DNA from: [Erwinia] mediterraneensis
Lineage (GTDB): Bacteria; Pseudomonadota; Gammaproteobacteria; Enterobacterales; Enterobacteriaceae
Length of the DNA stretch: 64,000 nt
NCBI RefSeq assembly: GCF_900604315.1
Contig: NZ_LR026978.1
Span: 1,478,360 to 1,542,359 of the forward strand
Direction: 5' to 3'
Position numbers and translations under genes: made by a program. The notes under the pieces are model-generated. The model made no database searches. It was given only the letters and a program-made list of their open reading frames with translations, and was not told the origin of the DNA. Of the stretch, positions 12,954 to 24,120 are shown one piece after another. Within the stretch, counting starts at the first letter, position 1, and every line of letters begins with the position of its first letter.

Positions 12954-14500
12954 TCTCCTGTCGTCACAGAGGCGGCGTGGCCAAAGGCCTGCTGCATAAT
13001 ATGGTTAACATTGATCGCCTCCCCGAGCAGCGCCTCTCCGCTTTCGCCCTGATGCATCACGATAACGCGATCGGCCAGCGCCACAACTTCATCCAGATCG
13101 GAAGAGATCATCAATACCGCCACCTGTTGCTGCACAATGCTGCGTAAGAGTTGATAAATGTCAGCGCGGGCAGCGACATCTACCCCACGCGTCGGTTCAT
13201 CGACGATCAGAACGTTGGGATTAGCTTCGAGACATTTGGCTATCAGCAGCTTCTGCTGGTTACCGCCGGACAGCGTACGGGCAGGTTGATTGCCGTCATG
13301 AAAGGCGATCCCCAGCGCCCGTTGATAGCGTACCAGCAGTGCATTTTCGCGTGACGTCTGCAGCCATTCACCCTGACGATTAAAGGTTAACGCGGTGATA
13401 TTCCAGCGTAACGGTGCATCAAGATATAAGCCCGACGCCTGACGATCTTCCGGCAGATACACCAGCCCCTGTTGCAGACGTTGCGCCGGGCTGGCGTGGG
13501 TAATGTTCTGCTGCCCCAGCCAGATTTGCCCCTGTTCAACCGGGCGTAAGCCATACAGCGTTTCTGCCAGCTCAGTTCGTCCGGCACCCACCACGCCAGC
13601 AAGAGCCGTAATTTCCCCGGCTCTGAGGGTAAAACTGATGTTACGGAACCCTTCGCCGGTCAGGTTATCAATACGCAGCCGCTCTTCACCTTGCTCCGAC
13701 ACGGGCCGCGCAGAAGGCAATTCCAGCCAGAGTTTTTGTGTGGCTGACAGCACGCCTGCCTGCGCAGGCGGCATCATGGCCTCGAGCAGCGTCTCATCCT
13801 TGAGTCGCTCAAGCGCGCCGGTAAGCGCAATGGCACCATCACGCAATACGCTGATGCGATGGGCCAGCTGGCGAATTTCCGGCAGTTTATGCGAGATAAA
13901 AATAATTCCTACCCCCTGAGCGGCCAGCTGCCGTACGCGCGTAAACAACCGTCCGGACTCCGCAGGCGTCAGTGAAGCCGTGGGTTCATCCAGAATAAGC
14001 AGACGCGCTTCACGCATCAGACCGCGCAGTATTTCCACCATCTGCTGATCGGCCACCTCCAGCGTGCCTGCCAGCGCATCCAGCGGTAAGTGATGGCCCA
14101 GCGCCTGCAGATGCTGTAACAGCCGCTCCTCCCGCGCCTGCTCGCCTTTCAGACGGAACAGGATATTCTCTTTTACCGTCAGACCGGGAAACAGCAGCGG
14201 CTCCTGCGGCACCAGATAGATACCAGCCTGTTGCGCTCGGGCGGGCGTAAGCGGCGGCAACAAGGCGCCGTTGAGCCAGAGAGAGCCGCTGTCTGCCATC
14301 TCCACACCCGCAATGATCTTCATCAGCGTCGATTTTCCCGCGCCATTACCGCCCAGCAAGGCATGGATTTCCCCTGCCTGCAGAGTGAAGTGAACATTCT
14401 TCAGCACCGGTACGCCAGACCAGGCTTTACACAATTCCCGTACCTCCAGTAGAGGCTGTTCTGTACGGGTTGCGGGCTGTTGCGGGCGATACCTCGTCAT
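12950..14500 (-). CDS. lsrA: AI-2 import ATP-binding protein LsrA
   Basis: Tandem ABC ATPase of the AI-2 importer, 516 residues. The first domain has Walker [10 protein letters not shown] (50-58), typical of LsrA, and Walker [13 protein letters not shown]. The second has GVVGAGRTE, signature [14 protein letters not shown] and Walker [15 protein letters not shown] ggagaggcgc ribosome binding site precedes the ATG. It is the first gene of lsrACDBG, divergent from lsrRK. Confidence 0.94.
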   Translation of the reverse strand: MTRYRPQQPATRTEQPLLEVRELCKAWSGVPVLKNVHFTLQAGEIHALLGGNGAGKSTLMKIIAGVEMADSGSLWLNGALLPPLTPARAQQAGIYLVPQEPLLFPGLTVKENILFRLKGEQAREERLLQHLQALGHHLPLDALAGTLEVADQQMVEILRGLMREARLLILDEPTASLTPAESGRLFTRVRQLAAQGVGIIFISHKLPEIRQLAHRISVLRDGAIALTGALERLKDETLLEAMMPPAQAGVLSATQKLWLELPSARPVSEQGEERLRIDNLTGEGFRNISFTLRAGEITALAGVVGAGRTELAETLYGLRPVEQGQIWLGQQNITHASPAQRLQQGLVYLPEDRQASGLYLDAPLRWNITALTFNRQGEWLQTSRENALLVRYQRALGIAFHDGNQPARTLSGGNQQKLLIAKCLEANPNVLIVDEPTRGVDVAARADIYQLLRSIVQQQVAVLMISSDLDEVVALADRVIVMHQGESGEALLGEAINVNHIMQQAFGHAASVTTGE

Positions 14501-14517
14501 GCTGCGCCTCTCCGGTG

Positions 14518-14552
14518 TTGAACTTTTTCACTCTGTTTTCAATAGTGTTCAA
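14518..14552. promoter_or_regulatory. Candidate LsrR operator at lsrA
   Basis: The inverted arms ttgaac (14518-14523) and gttcaa (14547-14552) lie just upstream of lsrA. A second pair of gaaca/tgttca arms lies at the lsrR end of the same region. The four related half-sites in the divergent lsr control region suggest LsrR binding. I did not verify this against a published LsrR motif. Confidence 0.4.
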
Positions 14553-14574
14553 AAGCTAGACTGCAGTGAATGAG

Positions 14575-14596
14575 AAAACTCATGGCGCGATCACAC
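14575..14596. promoter_or_regulatory. CRP-like half-site in the lsrA-lsrR gap
   Basis: The minus strand reads agtgtgatcgcgccatgagt: one perfect TGTGATC half and a degraded second half. E. coli lsr is CRP-activated, so a site here is expected. The match is only moderate. Confidence 0.35.
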
Positions 14597-14684
14597 TTCA
14601 ATCAATTGTTTTAGGCCAGTATGATAAAAGCCTGTAGTTGACGCGCAATTTGTCGTCCTGCTCACAATCCCTGATACAGGCGAT

Positions 14685-14717
14685 GGAACATTTCATTCCA
14701 TAACTTATAAGTGTTCA
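14685..14717. promoter_or_regulatory. Candidate LsrR operator at lsrR
   Basis: The arms ggaaca (14685-14690) and tgttca (14712-14717) flank a cttata that could be the -10 of lsrR. This repeats the arrangement at the lsrA end. Autoregulation of lsrR is inferred. Confidence 0.35.
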
Positions 14718-14737
14718 GAATGAGTGAAAAAAATCGA

Positions 14738-15691
14738 ATGACGGCCCCGATCGCTTACGCAGAGCATGCCATGAACGAAGAAGAGTTGCTGGCACGTACG
14801 GCCTGGTTTTATTACCACGACGGCTTAACGCAGAATGAAATCGGTGATCGTCTTGGCCTGACCCGGCTGAAAGTGTGCCGCCTGCTGGAGAAAGGACGGC
14901 AGTCTGGCGTAATTCGCGTGCAGATCAACTCCCGTTATGAAGGGTGCCTCCATCTGGAAGATGCATTGCTTCAGCGTTTTGGCCTGCAACAGGTACGCGT
15001 CCTGCCACACACCGACAGCAACATAAATGAACGGCTGGGTATCGGAGCGGCGCATCTGCTGATGAACCTGCTTAAACCGGACCAGCTGTTGGGGATTGGC
15101 TTTGGCGAAGCGGCGATGAGCACGCTACAGCATTTAAGCGGGTTTATTGGTTCGCAGGGCCTCTCCCTGGTGACGCTGTCGGGCGGCGTCGGCACCTATA
15201 TGCGCGGCATCGGTCAGCTGGATACGGCCTGCGGCGTCAGCATTATTCCGGCGCCGTTACGCACCTCGTCAGCCACGGTCGCGGCCATTTTTCGCCAGGA
15301 GAGCAGCGTCCGGGACGTCATGCTTACCGCCAGCGCCGCTGATGTGGCGATAGTGGGTATTGGCTCACTGAATCAGAAGCTACAAGCCACTATTCTGCGT
15401 TCTGGCTATATCAGCGAGGGAGAACAGCAGCTTTTTAGCCGTAAAGGCGCGGTCGGAGATGTCCTGGGCTATTTCATGCAACGTAATGGTGAGCCGGTTG
15501 AGCATTTACCGATTCACGACGAGCTTGTCGCGCTTTCACCGGATGAACTACGGTTAATCCCGACGGTAGTGGGTGTCGCCGGTGGCGTAGAAAAGGCAGA
15601 AGCGATTGTTGCAGCTTTACAGGGGCGACGTATTAACGCTCTGGTCACTGAAGAGAGCACAGCGCAGGCGATGCTGGCGCTGCTTGACTGA
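14738..15691 (+). CDS. lsrR: Lsr operon repressor LsrR (SorC/DeoR-like)
   Basis: Represses lsr and is released by phospho-AI-2. An N-terminal helix-turn-helix ([23 protein letters not shown]) precedes a SorC-type sugar-phosphate-binding domain ([57 protein letters not shown]). The ATG at 14738 gives 317 residues, the E. coli length. Upstream starts at 14720 (ATG) and 14711 (GTG) overlap the candidate promoter and have no ribosome binding site. Confidence 0.93.
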   Translation: MTAPIAYAEHAMNEEELLARTAWFYYHDGLTQNEIGDRLGLTRLKVCRLLEKGRQSGVIRVQINSRYEGCLHLEDALLQRFGLQQVRVLPHTDSNINERLGIGAAHLLMNLLKPDQLLGIGFGEAAMSTLQHLSGFIGSQGLSLVTLSGGVGTYMRGIGQLDTACGVSIIPAPLRTSSATVAAIFRQESSVRDVMLTASAADVAIVGIGSLNQKLQATILRSGYISEGEQQLFSRKGAVGDVLGYFMQRNGEPVEHLPIHDELVALSPDELRLIPTVVGVAGGVEKAEAIVAALQGRRINALVTEESTAQAMLALLD

Positions 15692-15752
15692 CACGCAGGC
15701 GGTGAGACGTGTCAGAACCCTGACTGACAATGCACATTCATGAGGCAACACG

Positions 15753-17345
15753 ATGAGCAGAGATCTCACCGCACCTGATAACAGGGAGTGCCTGCTGGCG
15801 CTGGATGCAGGTACCGGCAGTATTCGTGCCGTTATTTTTAACACCGAAGGCGAGCAACTCGCTGTCGGCCAGGCGGAATGGCATCATCTTGCCGTGGCCG
15901 ATGTGCCGGGATCGATGGAGTTTGATCTGGAAAAAAACTGGCAGCTGACCTGTCAGTGTATTCGTCAGGCCCTGCAGCAGGCGCAGATCCCGGCGTCGGC
16001 TATTCGTGCCGTTTCTACCTGCTCCATGCGCGAAGGGATCGTACTTTACGATAAAACGGGCCATCCCATCTGGGCCTGCGCCAACGTTGATGCCCGCGCT
16101 GGTGACGAAGTCGCAGAGCTTAAAACCATTCACGACGGCCAGTTTGAACAGGAAGTGTACAGCCGTTCCGGTCAGACGCTGGCGCTGAGCGCGATTCCCC
16201 GTCTGCTGTGGCTGGCACATCATCGCCCTGATATTTATCGTCAGGCGGCAACGCTCACCATGATCAGCGACTGGCTAGCCTTTATGCTGAGTGGCGAACT
16301 CGCGGTTGATCCCTCCAACGCTGGCACTACCGGCATGCTCGATCTGGCGACACGCAACTGGAGCCCTGAACTGCTCTCTCTGGCGGGCTTGCGGTCCGAT
16401 ATTCTGTCGCCGGTGGTGGAAACCGGCAGCCGGCTCGGCGCAGTGACAGCGCAGGCCGCAGAGGCGTCGGGATTAAAAGCCGGAACGCCGGTTGGCATGG
16501 GCGGCGGCGATGTGCAGCTTGGCACCCTGGGGCTGGGCATTGTACGTGCCGGACAAACTGCCGTGCTGGGCGGGACCTTCTGGCAACAGGTCGTCAACCT
16601 TCCGCAGATCATTACCGACCCGGAGATGAATATTCGCATTAATCCGCACGTCATCCCCGGCATGGCGCAAGCTGAATCCATCAGCTTCTTTACCGGCCTG
16701 ACCATGCGCTGGTTTCGCGATGCCTTCTGCTCAGAAGAGAAATTACTGTCACAGCGGCTGGGAGTGGATACCTACAGCTTACTGGAAGAGATGGCGGCCC
16801 GCGTACCCGCAGGTGCCTGGGGCATCATGCCTATTTTCTCTGACGCGATGCATTTCAAAAACTGGTATCACGCCGCGCCCTCGTTCATCAATTTATCCAT
16901 AGATCCTGAAAAATGTAACAAGCAGACACTGTTCCGTGCGCTGGAGGAGAATGCGGCGATCGTGTCAGCCTGCAATCTCGATTTGATCGCGGAGTTTTCC
17001 GGCGTGCGCGCCGCAGCGCTGGTATTTGCGGGCGGTGGCGCAAAAGGGAAACTGTGGAGCCAGATCCTGTGTGATGTGACCGGCGTGCCGGTAAAAGTGC
17101 CGGAAGTGAAGGAGGCGACTGCTCTCGGCTGCGCCATTGCCGCGGGCGTTGCCGCCGGGATCTATCCATCACTGGCAGAAACGGGCGAGGCGCTGGTGCG
17201 CTGGGAGCGTGAATATGTCCCGGATGCACAACGCCATCAGGCCTATTTGCAACAGAAAGCGGCCTGGCAGCAGGTTTATGCCGATCAGCTTGGCCTGGTG
17301 GATCGCAAGCTGACGACATCAATGTGGAAAGCGCCCGGCCTCTGA
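15753..17345 (+). CDS. lsrK: Autoinducer-2 kinase LsrK
   Basis: Cytoplasmic FGGY-family kinase that phosphorylates AI-2, trapping it and making the LsrR inducer. 530 residues, the same as E. coli LsrK. The N-terminus [17 protein letters not shown] binds phosphate, [27 protein letters not shown] holds the sugar-site region, and the C-terminal [21 protein letters not shown] is the ATP-site FGGY signature. It is 61 bp downstream of lsrR on the same strand, so lsrRK probably form one transcript. It converges on kup. Confidence 0.94.
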   Translation: MSRDLTAPDNRECLLALDAGTGSIRAVIFNTEGEQLAVGQAEWHHLAVADVPGSMEFDLEKNWQLTCQCIRQALQQAQIPASAIRAVSTCSMREGIVLYDKTGHPIWACANVDARAGDEVAELKTIHDGQFEQEVYSRSGQTLALSAIPRLLWLAHHRPDIYRQAATLTMISDWLAFMLSGELAVDPSNAGTTGMLDLATRNWSPELLSLAGLRSDILSPVVETGSRLGAVTAQAAEASGLKAGTPVGMGGGDVQLGTLGLGIVRAGQTAVLGGTFWQQVVNLPQIITDPEMNIRINPHVIPGMAQAESISFFTGLTMRWFRDAFCSEEKLLSQRLGVDTYSLLEEMAARVPAGAWGIMPIFSDAMHFKNWYHAAPSFINLSIDPEKCNKQTLFRALEENAAIVSACNLDLIAEFSGVRAAALVFAGGGAKGKLWSQILCDVTGVPVKVPEVKEATALGCAIAAGVAAGIYPSLAETGEALVRWEREYVPDAQRHQAYLQQKAAWQQVYADQLGLVDRKLTTSMWKAPGL

Positions 17346-17392
17346 AGCGCCCCGTTAAACCGCTGCCGGGCCGTCCCCGGTGGCCAGGCAGA

Positions 17393-19261
17393 TTAAATTT
17401 TAACCTGCGTCCCGAGCTCGATCACGCGATTGGGTGGGATGGCAAACTGATCCGGCGCCCGCAGCGCGTTACGCTGCAGCGCCATAAACAGTTTGCCGCG
17501 CAGACGCAAATACCAGGGGCGCTGGCCCAGAATCAGCGATTCGTGCGACATAAAGAACGAGGTTTCGCTCATGCGACAGTTCAGCCCTTCCAGGCCACAG
17601 CGCTGAAAAATCTCTTCCACATTGGGCGTCTCATGCCAGCCATAGCTGGCGACCACGCGCCAGAAGGTCGGCGACAGTTGCTCTATCGCTACCCGATGCA
17701 CATTATGTACATAAGGCGCGTCTTCCGTACGCAGCGTCAGCAAAACCACGCGCTCATGCAGCACTTTGTTGTGCTTGAGATTATGCAGCAGCGCAAAAGG
17801 AATCACCTTCAGCGCGCGTGACATATAAACCGCCGTGCCCGGCACCCGCACCGGCGGGGCTTTCTCCAGTGAAACGATCATCGCCTCCAGCGAGTTGCCA
17901 TGTTCATTCAGGCGACGCAGCAGCCGAAAACGCTCGCTTTTCCAGGTGGTCATAACCAGGAACATTATCAGCCCCAGGCAGATAGGTAACCAGCCTCCGG
18001 AGAAGAGTTTGATCAGGTTCGCCGAGAACAGCGGCAGATCAATGCACAGCATCAGCCCTAAAATCGCCGCGACCGTTAACTTGTTCCAGTGCCAGTTTTT
18101 TCGCGCTACGGTGCAGGAAAGCAGGGAGGTCAGCACCATGGTTCCGGTCACCGCAATGCCGTACGCCGCCGCCAGATTGCTTGAGTGTTCAAAGCTGACA
18201 ATCACAATCAGCACGGCAAAATAGAGCAGCCAGTTAATGAAAGGGATATAAATCTGGCCCGACTCTCTCTCTGAGGTATGAATAATGCGCATAGGCGGTA
18301 GATAGCCCAGACGTACTGCCTGACGCGTCAGGGAGAAGACACCTGAAATCACCGCCTGCGAGGCAATCACCGTTGCCAGCGTCGCCAGAATCAGCAGCGG
18401 TATCAACGCCCAGTCGGGCGCCAGCAGGAAAAAGGGGTTTTTGATAGTTTCCGGATGCGCTAACAACAGCGCGCCCTGACCAAAATAGTTCAGTACCAGC
18501 GCCGGGAGCACGACGCAAAACCAGGCCAGACGGATGGGAAATTTGCCGAAATGCCCCATATCGGCATAGAGCGCTTCCACGCCTGTAATGGCCAGCACCA
18601 CCGCGCCGAGCGCGAAGAAAGAGACAGTTTTGTAGTGGAGGAAAAAGTCAGCGGCCCAGGCCGGATTCAGCGCCTGCAGCACCTGCGGATTCCTGATGAT
18701 GCTGTTGATGCCCAGCAGCGCCAGAACGAGAAACCACAGCAGCATAACCGGCGCGAACAGCTTGCCGACCAGACCGGTACCCTGTTTCTGAATGGCAAAC
18801 AGCAGGGTCAGCACCGCCACCGACAGCGGCACAATCCAGTGATCGAGCGCAGGCGCGGCAATTTCCAGTCCTTCCATGGCCGATAGCACCGAAATTGCCG
18901 GCGTGATCACCACTTCACCGTAGAAAAAGCTGCCCCCCGTCAGTCCCATAATCAACAATATGGCCGTCGCCCGCGCGCCGGTATTGCGTCCGGCCAGCGA
19001 CATCAGCGTTAAGATGCCCCCTTCGCCTGCATTATCAGCGCGCATCACGTAGCTGATGTACTTTAGCGACACGACCAGTACCAACAGCCAAAAAATCAGC
19101 GAAAGAAAGCCATACACCGCTTCAGGTTCTACGCCAAAACCAAACTGGCCGGAAAGACATTCACGCAGCGTATAGAGTGGACTGGTACCAATATCCCCGT
19201 ATACCACACCAATCGCGGCCAGCGTTACAGCACCGAGAGACTGCTTGTTATCCGAACTCAT
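17393..19261 (-). CDS. kup: Low-affinity K+ uptake protein Kup (TrkD)
   Basis: Inner-membrane K+/H+ symporter, 622 residues as in E. coli. It begins [34 protein letters not shown]. About 12 transmembrane segments are followed by a cytoplasmic tail (from about residue 450) ending [15 protein letters not shown]. The ATG at 19261 matches E. coli; an in-frame upstream extension to 19303 is probably not used. In E. coli kup directly precedes rbsD; here the lsr locus lies between them. Confidence 0.96.
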   Translation of the reverse strand: MSSDNKQSLGAVTLAAIGVVYGDIGTSPLYTLRECLSGQFGFGVEPEAVYGFLSLIFWLLVLVVSLKYISYVMRADNAGEGGILTLMSLAGRNTGARATAILLIMGLTGGSFFYGEVVITPAISVLSAMEGLEIAAPALDHWIVPLSVAVLTLLFAIQKQGTGLVGKLFAPVMLLWFLVLALLGINSIIRNPQVLQALNPAWAADFFLHYKTVSFFALGAVVLAITGVEALYADMGHFGKFPIRLAWFCVVLPALVLNYFGQGALLLAHPETIKNPFFLLAPDWALIPLLILATLATVIASQAVISGVFSLTRQAVRLGYLPPMRIIHTSERESGQIYIPFINWLLYFAVLIVIVSFEHSSNLAAAYGIAVTGTMVLTSLLSCTVARKNWHWNKLTVAAILGLMLCIDLPLFSANLIKLFSGGWLPICLGLIMFLVMTTWKSERFRLLRRLNEHGNSLEAMIVSLEKAPPVRVPGTAVYMSRALKVIPFALLHNLKHNKVLHERVVLLTLRTEDAPYVHNVHRVAIEQLSPTFWRVVASYGWHETPNVEEIFQRCGLEGLNCRMSETSFFMSHESLILGQRPWYLRLRGKLFMALQRNALRAPDQFAIPPNRVIELGTQVKI

Positions 19262-19542
19262 AGAATCGTCTTTTGTTGGAGCTGACGGCAAAAGAGAGCC
19301 CACCGCTCATTGCTTTTAAAAGAAGCACAGTATGCCTCTGTTTCCTGAAAAACAAATCGCTTTGCCCGCCAGAGCGGACATCAGAAATCGGTATGAAAGC
19401 GAAACAGACACAGGCTACTCAGAAAATTCTTTCAACATTCTGAGACAAAAAAGCTGACACGTATCAACCCATTCTCGTCTGAGAATCAGTAGAGTAAGCG
19501 ATTGCCAAAACGCGACGGCACCAGAATCTGAGGGACGATAAA

Positions 19543-21045
19543 ATGATTATGGCTCAACCCCACCTTTTGGCAGAAAGAATTTCTCGCCTCAGCAATGCAT
19601 TAGAAAAAGGCTTGTATGAACGGCATCATGCGATTCGCCTGTGCTTACTGGCGGTTCTGTGTGGCGAGAGCGTATTCCTGCTGGGACCGCCAGGGATCGC
19701 CAAGAGTCTGATAGCCCGCCGCCTGAAATACGCCTTCCACCACGCGCGCGCTTTTGAATATCTGATGACGCGTTTCTCTACTCCGGAAGAGGTATTTGGC
19801 CCGCTCTCTATCCAGGCGCTGAAAGATGAAGGTCGCTATCTGCGCCTGACCAAAGGCTATCTGCCCGATGCGGAAATCGTTTTTCTGGATGAGATCTGGA
19901 AAGCTGGCCCGGCCATTCTCAACACCCTGTTAACTGCCGTGAATGAGCGCCGCTTTCGCAATGGCGATGACGAACAGGTGATTCCGATGCGTTTGCTAAT
20001 CACTGCCTCCAATGAACTGCCCGAGGCGGAAAGTGGTCTGGAAGCGCTGTACGATCGCATGCTGATCCGTCTCTGGCTCGATAATGTGCATGACAAGCAA
20101 AATTTCCGCAGCATGCTGATCCACCAGCAGGATGAAAACAGCAATCCGGTGCCGGATGCGCTGCGTATCACTGATGAAGAATATCAGCAGTGGCAAAAAG
20201 GGATCGCCCGCATCAGCTTGCCTGATGAAGTCTTTGAGCTGATTTATCAGTTGCGTCAGCAGCTGGAAAGCTTGCCTGCCGCCCCCTACATTTCTGACCG
20301 CCGCTGGAAAAAAGCGATCCATCTGCTGCAGGCCAGCGCCTTTTACAGCGGGCGGACCGCCATTGCTCCGGTAGATCTGATCCTGCTGAAAGATTGCCTG
20401 TGGCACGATGTGGCCTCGATGCAGTTGCTCGATCGGGAAATCGATACCCTGATGACCCAACAGGCCTGGCAACAGCTGCCAATGCTGATCAGACTGCAGC
20501 AAATCAACGCGCGGCGCCTGGTATTGCAACAGCAGCAAAGCGTAACCCGGGCGATTACGCTGGAAAAGCACAGTGGAATATTCAGCCGCAAGCCCCATTT
20601 TGAACTGCCGGAAAACCTGCAGGATGAGCAGCTGACATTGATGTTGCAGCAACCTCTGGTGTTGCACGATATCCAGGTCATGCACATTGAGGTCAGCCGC
20701 GAGGCGCTCAGCCACTGGTTACAAAAAGGCAGCGAGATTCGTGGCAAGCTGAACGGCATCGGCTTTGCCCAGACGCTGGATCTGGTGGTTGATAGTCAGA
20801 ACTGTCTGGCGTTGCGCGACATCAGTCTGCAGTCAACGCGTCTGGCGCTGCCGGGCGTTCCTGAGAACAGTGCGTTGCCTGATGAGATCATTGAGGCGCT
20901 GGATGCCCTGGAAAATCAGCTACATACGCAGCGTGCCCGCTTCAGCCAGCACCAGCGTTGTCTGTTTATCGGCGATGAGTGGCTGGCGCGTATTGAAAGT
21001 AGCCTGCAGGATGTCGCAGAGCAGTTGAAACAGGCGCGAAAATGA
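19543..21045 (+). CDS. ravA: MoxR-type AAA+ ATPase RavA
   Basis: Cytoplasmic hexameric AAA+ ATPase that works with ViaA and, in E. coli, binds lysine decarboxylase LdcI and respiratory proteins. Walker A GPPGIAKS is at 48-55, Walker B VFLDEIW near 113-119, and a sensor-1-like ITASNELP follows. The C-terminal half contains the LARA-type triple-helical and beta region. 500 residues (E. coli 498). The ATG at 19543 has gaggga upstream; an ATG at 19549 is possible. It overlaps viaA by 4 bp. Confidence 0.95.
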   Translation: MIMAQPHLLAERISRLSNALEKGLYERHHAIRLCLLAVLCGESVFLLGPPGIAKSLIARRLKYAFHHARAFEYLMTRFSTPEEVFGPLSIQALKDEGRYLRLTKGYLPDAEIVFLDEIWKAGPAILNTLLTAVNERRFRNGDDEQVIPMRLLITASNELPEAESGLEALYDRMLIRLWLDNVHDKQNFRSMLIHQQDENSNPVPDALRITDEEYQQWQKGIARISLPDEVFELIYQLRQQLESLPAAPYISDRRWKKAIHLLQASAFYSGRTAIAPVDLILLKDCLWHDVASMQLLDREIDTLMTQQAWQQLPMLIRLQQINARRLVLQQQQSVTRAITLEKHSGIFSRKPHFELPENLQDEQLTLMLQQPLVLHDIQVMHIEVSREALSHWLQKGSEIRGKLNGIGFAQTLDLVVDSQNCLALRDISLQSTRLALPGVPENSALPDEIIEALDALENQLHTQRARFSQHQRCLFIGDEWLARIESSLQDVAEQLKQARK

Positions 21046-22502
21046 TCCCGCTGGACACCCTCAGTGCCCTGCTGTCCATCAGCGGAACGGATCTGGTTGA
21101 TGAGCTGATTGTTGTCCTGCTTGCTTCGCCACAGCTGGCGCTGTTCTTTGAAAAATTTCCACGCATGAAGCATGCGCTGATGCAGGAAGTGCCACGCTGG
21201 AAATCGGAGATCATCACTCAACTACACGTGACGCCGGTGCCTGCCGCGCTGCTTGAGGAGTTTACCCTTTTCCAGCGCTCGCAACTGCTCAGCGATCGGG
21301 AATTTAATCAGCAGTTGCCTGCGATCATGGCCACGCTGGAACGCCTGCCATCGCCTTTTTTAGCTGAGGCGCATAAGCTGCTGCGTTATGCCGATGCCCG
21401 CACACTCAGTCCGGCGCAACATACGTTATTTCTGCAACGCTGGCGGCTCAGCCTGACGCTGCAAACCCTGACGCTCAACCAGCAGTTACTGGAACAGCAA
21501 CGCGAGCGGCTGCTGGCGGAACTCCAGCAGCGTATGGCGCTCAGCGGTCAGCTGGCACCGATTCTGTGCGAAGATGATGACACCGCTGCCGGTCGGCTGT
21601 GGGATATGAGCAAGGCACCGTTGCAATATGAGGATTATCAGCTGATGGTCCGGTACGGTGATTTTCTTGCGCAGCAGCCGGAACTGATGGCGCTGGCACA
21701 GCAGCTCGGACGCAGCCGTGAGGCAAAAGCGATCCCGTCGCAGCTGGCGCAGCCGGACGAACTACGTCAGCAAGTGCGTGATCCCGCCCGGGTACCGGAA
21801 GAGATTAATGCCATTCATCAGAGCGATGATGTGCTGCGCCTGTTGCCGCCAGAGCTGGCCGCACTCGGCATCAGTGAGCTGGAACTGGAATTTTACCGTC
21901 GGCTGGTAGAGAAACGTCTGTTGACCTACCGCTTGCAGGGGGACGCCTGGCATGAAAAAGTCACCCGGCGTCCGGCCAGCTATCAACAGCATGCCTCACA
22001 GCCACGCGGCCCTTTTATGGTCTGCGTTGATACCTCGGGTTCAATGGGCGGTTTTAACGAGCGCTGCGCGAAAGCTTTTTGCCTGGCACTGTTAAAAGTG
22101 GCGCTGACCGATCGGCGACGCTGCTATGTCATGTTATTTTCTCATAATATCGTGGGTTATGAGCTGAGCGCTGACAGCGGGCTGGAACAGGCGATCCGTT
22201 TTCTTGGACAGCGTTTCCGCGGCGGTACCGATCTGGCAGCCTGCCTGAACGCCGTGGTGGCACGCATGGAAGGAGCGATGTGGCAGGAAGCGGATGCGGT
22301 GATCATTTCTGATTTTATTGCCCAACGCCTGCCGGAAGAGACGATCAATGCCATCAGGCATCGCCAGCACCATTATCAGCACCGCTTTCATGCCGTGGCG
22401 ATGTCAGCGCATGGCAAACCCGGCATCCTGCCGATCTTCGACCATATCTGGCGCTTCGATACCGGACTGAAGAGTCGTTTGCAGCGCCGCTGGCGCCACT
22501 GA
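21042..22502 (+). CDS. viaA: VWA-domain protein ViaA
   Basis: Partner of RavA, 486 residues. The N-terminal two-thirds is helical and Gln-rich. The C-terminal von Willebrand A domain (from about residue 320) has the metal-site motif DTSGSMGG, the [10 protein letters not shown] threonine and the IISDF aspartate. In E. coli it stimulates RavA and influences fumarate reductase and aminoglycoside sensitivity. The ATGA overlap with ravA implies coupling. Confidence 0.94.
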   Translation: MIPLDTLSALLSISGTDLVDELIVVLLASPQLALFFEKFPRMKHALMQEVPRWKSEIITQLHVTPVPAALLEEFTLFQRSQLLSDREFNQQLPAIMATLERLPSPFLAEAHKLLRYADARTLSPAQHTLFLQRWRLSLTLQTLTLNQQLLEQQRERLLAELQQRMALSGQLAPILCEDDDTAAGRLWDMSKAPLQYEDYQLMVRYGDFLAQQPELMALAQQLGRSREAKAIPSQLAQPDELRQQVRDPARVPEEINAIHQSDDVLRLLPPELAALGISELELEFYRRLVEKRLLTYRLQGDAWHEKVTRRPASYQQHASQPRGPFMVCVDTSGSMGGFNERCAKAFCLALLKVALTDRRRCYVMLFSHNIVGYELSADSGLEQAIRFLGQRFRGGTDLAACLNAVVARMEGAMWQEADAVIISDFIAQRLPEETINAIRHRQHHYQHRFHAVAMSAHGKPGILPIFDHIWRFDTGLKSRLQRRWRH

Positions 22503-22623
22503 GCCATGTTTTTATGTTGATCGGCATGGTCGTTTTGCTGCACACCTGCACATTGTCAATCCCGGCATTTTGCAGCACATTCACCCTATTTTTAACTCTA
22601 CAGACGAAGACACGGGGATCAGC
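22503..22623. other. viaA-asnC gap without asnA
   Basis: In E. coli asnA (asparagine synthetase A) lies between viaA and asnC. Here only 121 bp remain, holding no ORF of that type. A possible asnC promoter is TTGTCA (22554-22559), 17 nt, then CACATT. No trace of an asnA pseudogene was seen. Confidence 0.7.
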
Positions 22624-23085
22624 ATGGCTGAGCAATTACAACTCGATAACCTTGATCGCGGCATCCTTAACGCCCTGCTGGAAAACGCGCGTACTGCCTA
22701 TGCTGAACTGGCCAAGCAATTCAATGTCAGCCCCGGCACCATTCATGTGCGGGTCGAAAAGATGAAGCAGGCCGGCATTATTTTGGGGACGCGGGTAGAT
22801 ATCGATCCGCGTCAGCTGGGTTTTGATGTCTGCTGTTTTATTGGCATTATTTTAAAAAGCGCCCGCGATTATCCGGCAGCGCTCAGCAAGCTGGAAGCGC
22901 TGGATGAGGTGGTAGAAGCCTGGTATACCACCGGTCACTACAGCATTTTTATTAAAGTGATGTGCCGCTCTATTGATGCCCTGCAGCAGGTGTTGATCAA
23001 CAAGATCCAGACCATTGACGAAATTCAGTCCACCGAAACCCTTATCTCGCTGCAGAACCCGATTATGCGCACCATCAAGCCTTAA
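22624..23085 (+). CDS. asnC: Transcriptional regulator AsnC (Lrp/AsnC family)
   Basis: 153-residue Lrp-family regulator. An N-terminal helix-turn-helix (NARTAYAELAKQFNVSPGTIHVRVEKMKQAGII) is followed by a RAM ligand-binding domain (CCFIGIILKSARDYPAALSKLEALDEVVEAWYTTGHYSIFIKVMC). The end STETLISLQNPIMRTIKP matches E. coli. I chose the ATG at 22624; the in-frame extension to 22570 is not conserved. In E. coli it activates asnA and affects mioC; asnA is absent here. Confidence 0.95.
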   Translation: MAEQLQLDNLDRGILNALLENARTAYAELAKQFNVSPGTIHVRVEKMKQAGIILGTRVDIDPRQLGFDVCCFIGIILKSARDYPAALSKLEALDEVVEAWYTTGHYSIFIKVMCRSIDALQQVLINKIQTIDEIQSTETLISLQNPIMRTIKP

Positions 23086-23119
23086 TCGTTTCACGTTGTG
23101 CACAAACTTATCCCGGACA

Positions 23120-23164
23120 GATCCGCTGGCCAGCTTTGCCTGGCGTGGATCTCTTCTTTTTCTT
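23120..23164 (+). terminator. Probable asnC terminator
   Basis: Imperfect hairpin with GATCC/GGATC (23120-23124 / 23147-23151) and CCAG/CTGG inner stems, followed by the T-rich tcttctttttctt. It lies 35 bp after the asnC stop and before the mioC promoter region. Confidence 0.5.
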
Positions 23165-23171
23165 AATCGGG

Positions 23172-23210
23172 TTTTCCACAGGTGGATCACGGCTTGATCA
23201 CAGCGTACAA
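23172..23210 (+). promoter_or_regulatory. mioC promoter region with DnaA-box-like site
   Basis: ttttccaca at 23172-23180 differs from the DnaA box TTATCCACA by one base. A possible -10, tacaat (23205-23210), follows. In E. coli DnaA represses mioC through boxes in its promoter. Confidence 0.45.
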
Positions 23211-23238
23211 TGCTTGCCTTTAGCCCCGGGAGATCCTC

Positions 23239-23679
23239 ATGGCCGACATTACATTAATCAGCGGCAGTACGCTGGGCAGCGCCGAATACGTAGCGGAACA
23301 TCTGGAAGAAAAGCTACAGGAAGCGGGTTTTTCTACGCACATGCTGCACGGGCCAGAACTGGATGAGGTGCCACTGGAAGGTATCTGGCTGATTGTGAGC
23401 TCAACGCACGGAGCAGGTGAACTACCGGACAATCTGCTGCCCTTTTATGAGGCGATTCAGGCACGTCAGCCCGATCTCTCAGGGGTGCGTTTTGGGGCGA
23501 TCGGTATCGGTAACCGCGAATACGATATCTTTTGCGGAGCTATCAAAGCGCTGGAAACCTTGCTGGTCGACTGTGGCGCTACGCGAATTGGCGAGCGGCT
23601 GGAAATTAATGTCCTGGAACATGAGATCCCGGAAGATCCAGCAGAGGAATGGATCATGACCTGGAAATCGTTGTTATAG
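23239..23679 (+). CDS. mioC: Flavodoxin-like protein MioC
   Basis: 146-residue FMN-binding flavodoxin-fold protein (E. coli 147), described as needed for biotin synthase activity in vitro. The phosphate-binding loop is SGSTLGSAEYVAEHLEE, and STHGAGELPDNLLPFYEAI and GAIGIGNREYDIFCGA form the isoalloxazine-site loops. It is encoded beside oriC and reads toward it, as in E. coli. Confidence 0.95.
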   Translation: MADITLISGSTLGSAEYVAEHLEEKLQEAGFSTHMLHGPELDEVPLEGIWLIVSSTHGAGELPDNLLPFYEAIQARQPDLSGVRFGAIGIGNREYDIFCGAIKALETLLVDCGATRIGERLEINVLEHEIPEDPAEEWIMTWKSLL

Positions 23680-23759
23680 GCGGATCCTTTCTGGCAGGGG
23701 ATCGGGAATTTTTGCGGATCCCCAGTGAAATACCCTGTTTTATGCCGTTTCGGATGCCG

Positions 23760-24016
23760 CAGCCTGTGGATAAACAGGCTGAATTGATGCTGATAACCGG
23801 TAGTTATCCAGATAACAACCGCAGCTCCTTTTTTGCCCTGTGTATAACTTCCAGTTTTGATCCCAGCTTATACGGATCCGGATCACCGATCATTCACAGC
23901 AAGCGATCCTGACCAAGGCTTTGCTTTTTAGACTGATTTCGCGGTTATCCACAGGCAAGGGCGATCCTAATAAGAGATCTAACAGAAGATCATACATAAA
24001 ATATAAAGATCCTTTC
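23760..24016. other. oriC: Chromosomal replication origin oriC
   Basis: Minimal origin between mioC and mnmG. DnaA boxes: TTATCCACA at 23945-23953 (R1-like), ttatacaca in reverse at 23839-23847 (R2-like), TTATCCAGA at 23804-23812 (R3-like) and ttatccaca in reverse at 23765-23773 (R4-like). On the mnmG side, reverse-strand 13-mers gatctcttattag, gatcttctgttag and gatctttatattt form the AT-rich unwinding element (23963-24016). I count about 14 GATC sites from 23680 to 24090, for Dam/SeqA control. The order is the mirror image of the E. coli map. Confidence 0.95.
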
Positions 24017-24120
24017 TTTTAAAGCGCAGGATCCCGCCGCTTTCACCGCAGACAGAATTTCAGTAGAATCCACCGCCCAGGACAACGATCCCTGACCGTC
24101 CATTAACGAGGTACCTTTCC

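Noticed and set aside
17346-17392. Possible terminator between lsrK and kup
   Set aside because: Only a short imperfect GC stem (ccggg/cccgg) and no T-run; too weak to call.
23680-23760. Three GATC sites in the mioC-side flank as a separate repeat
   Set aside because: They are part of the normal GATC-rich oriC surroundings.
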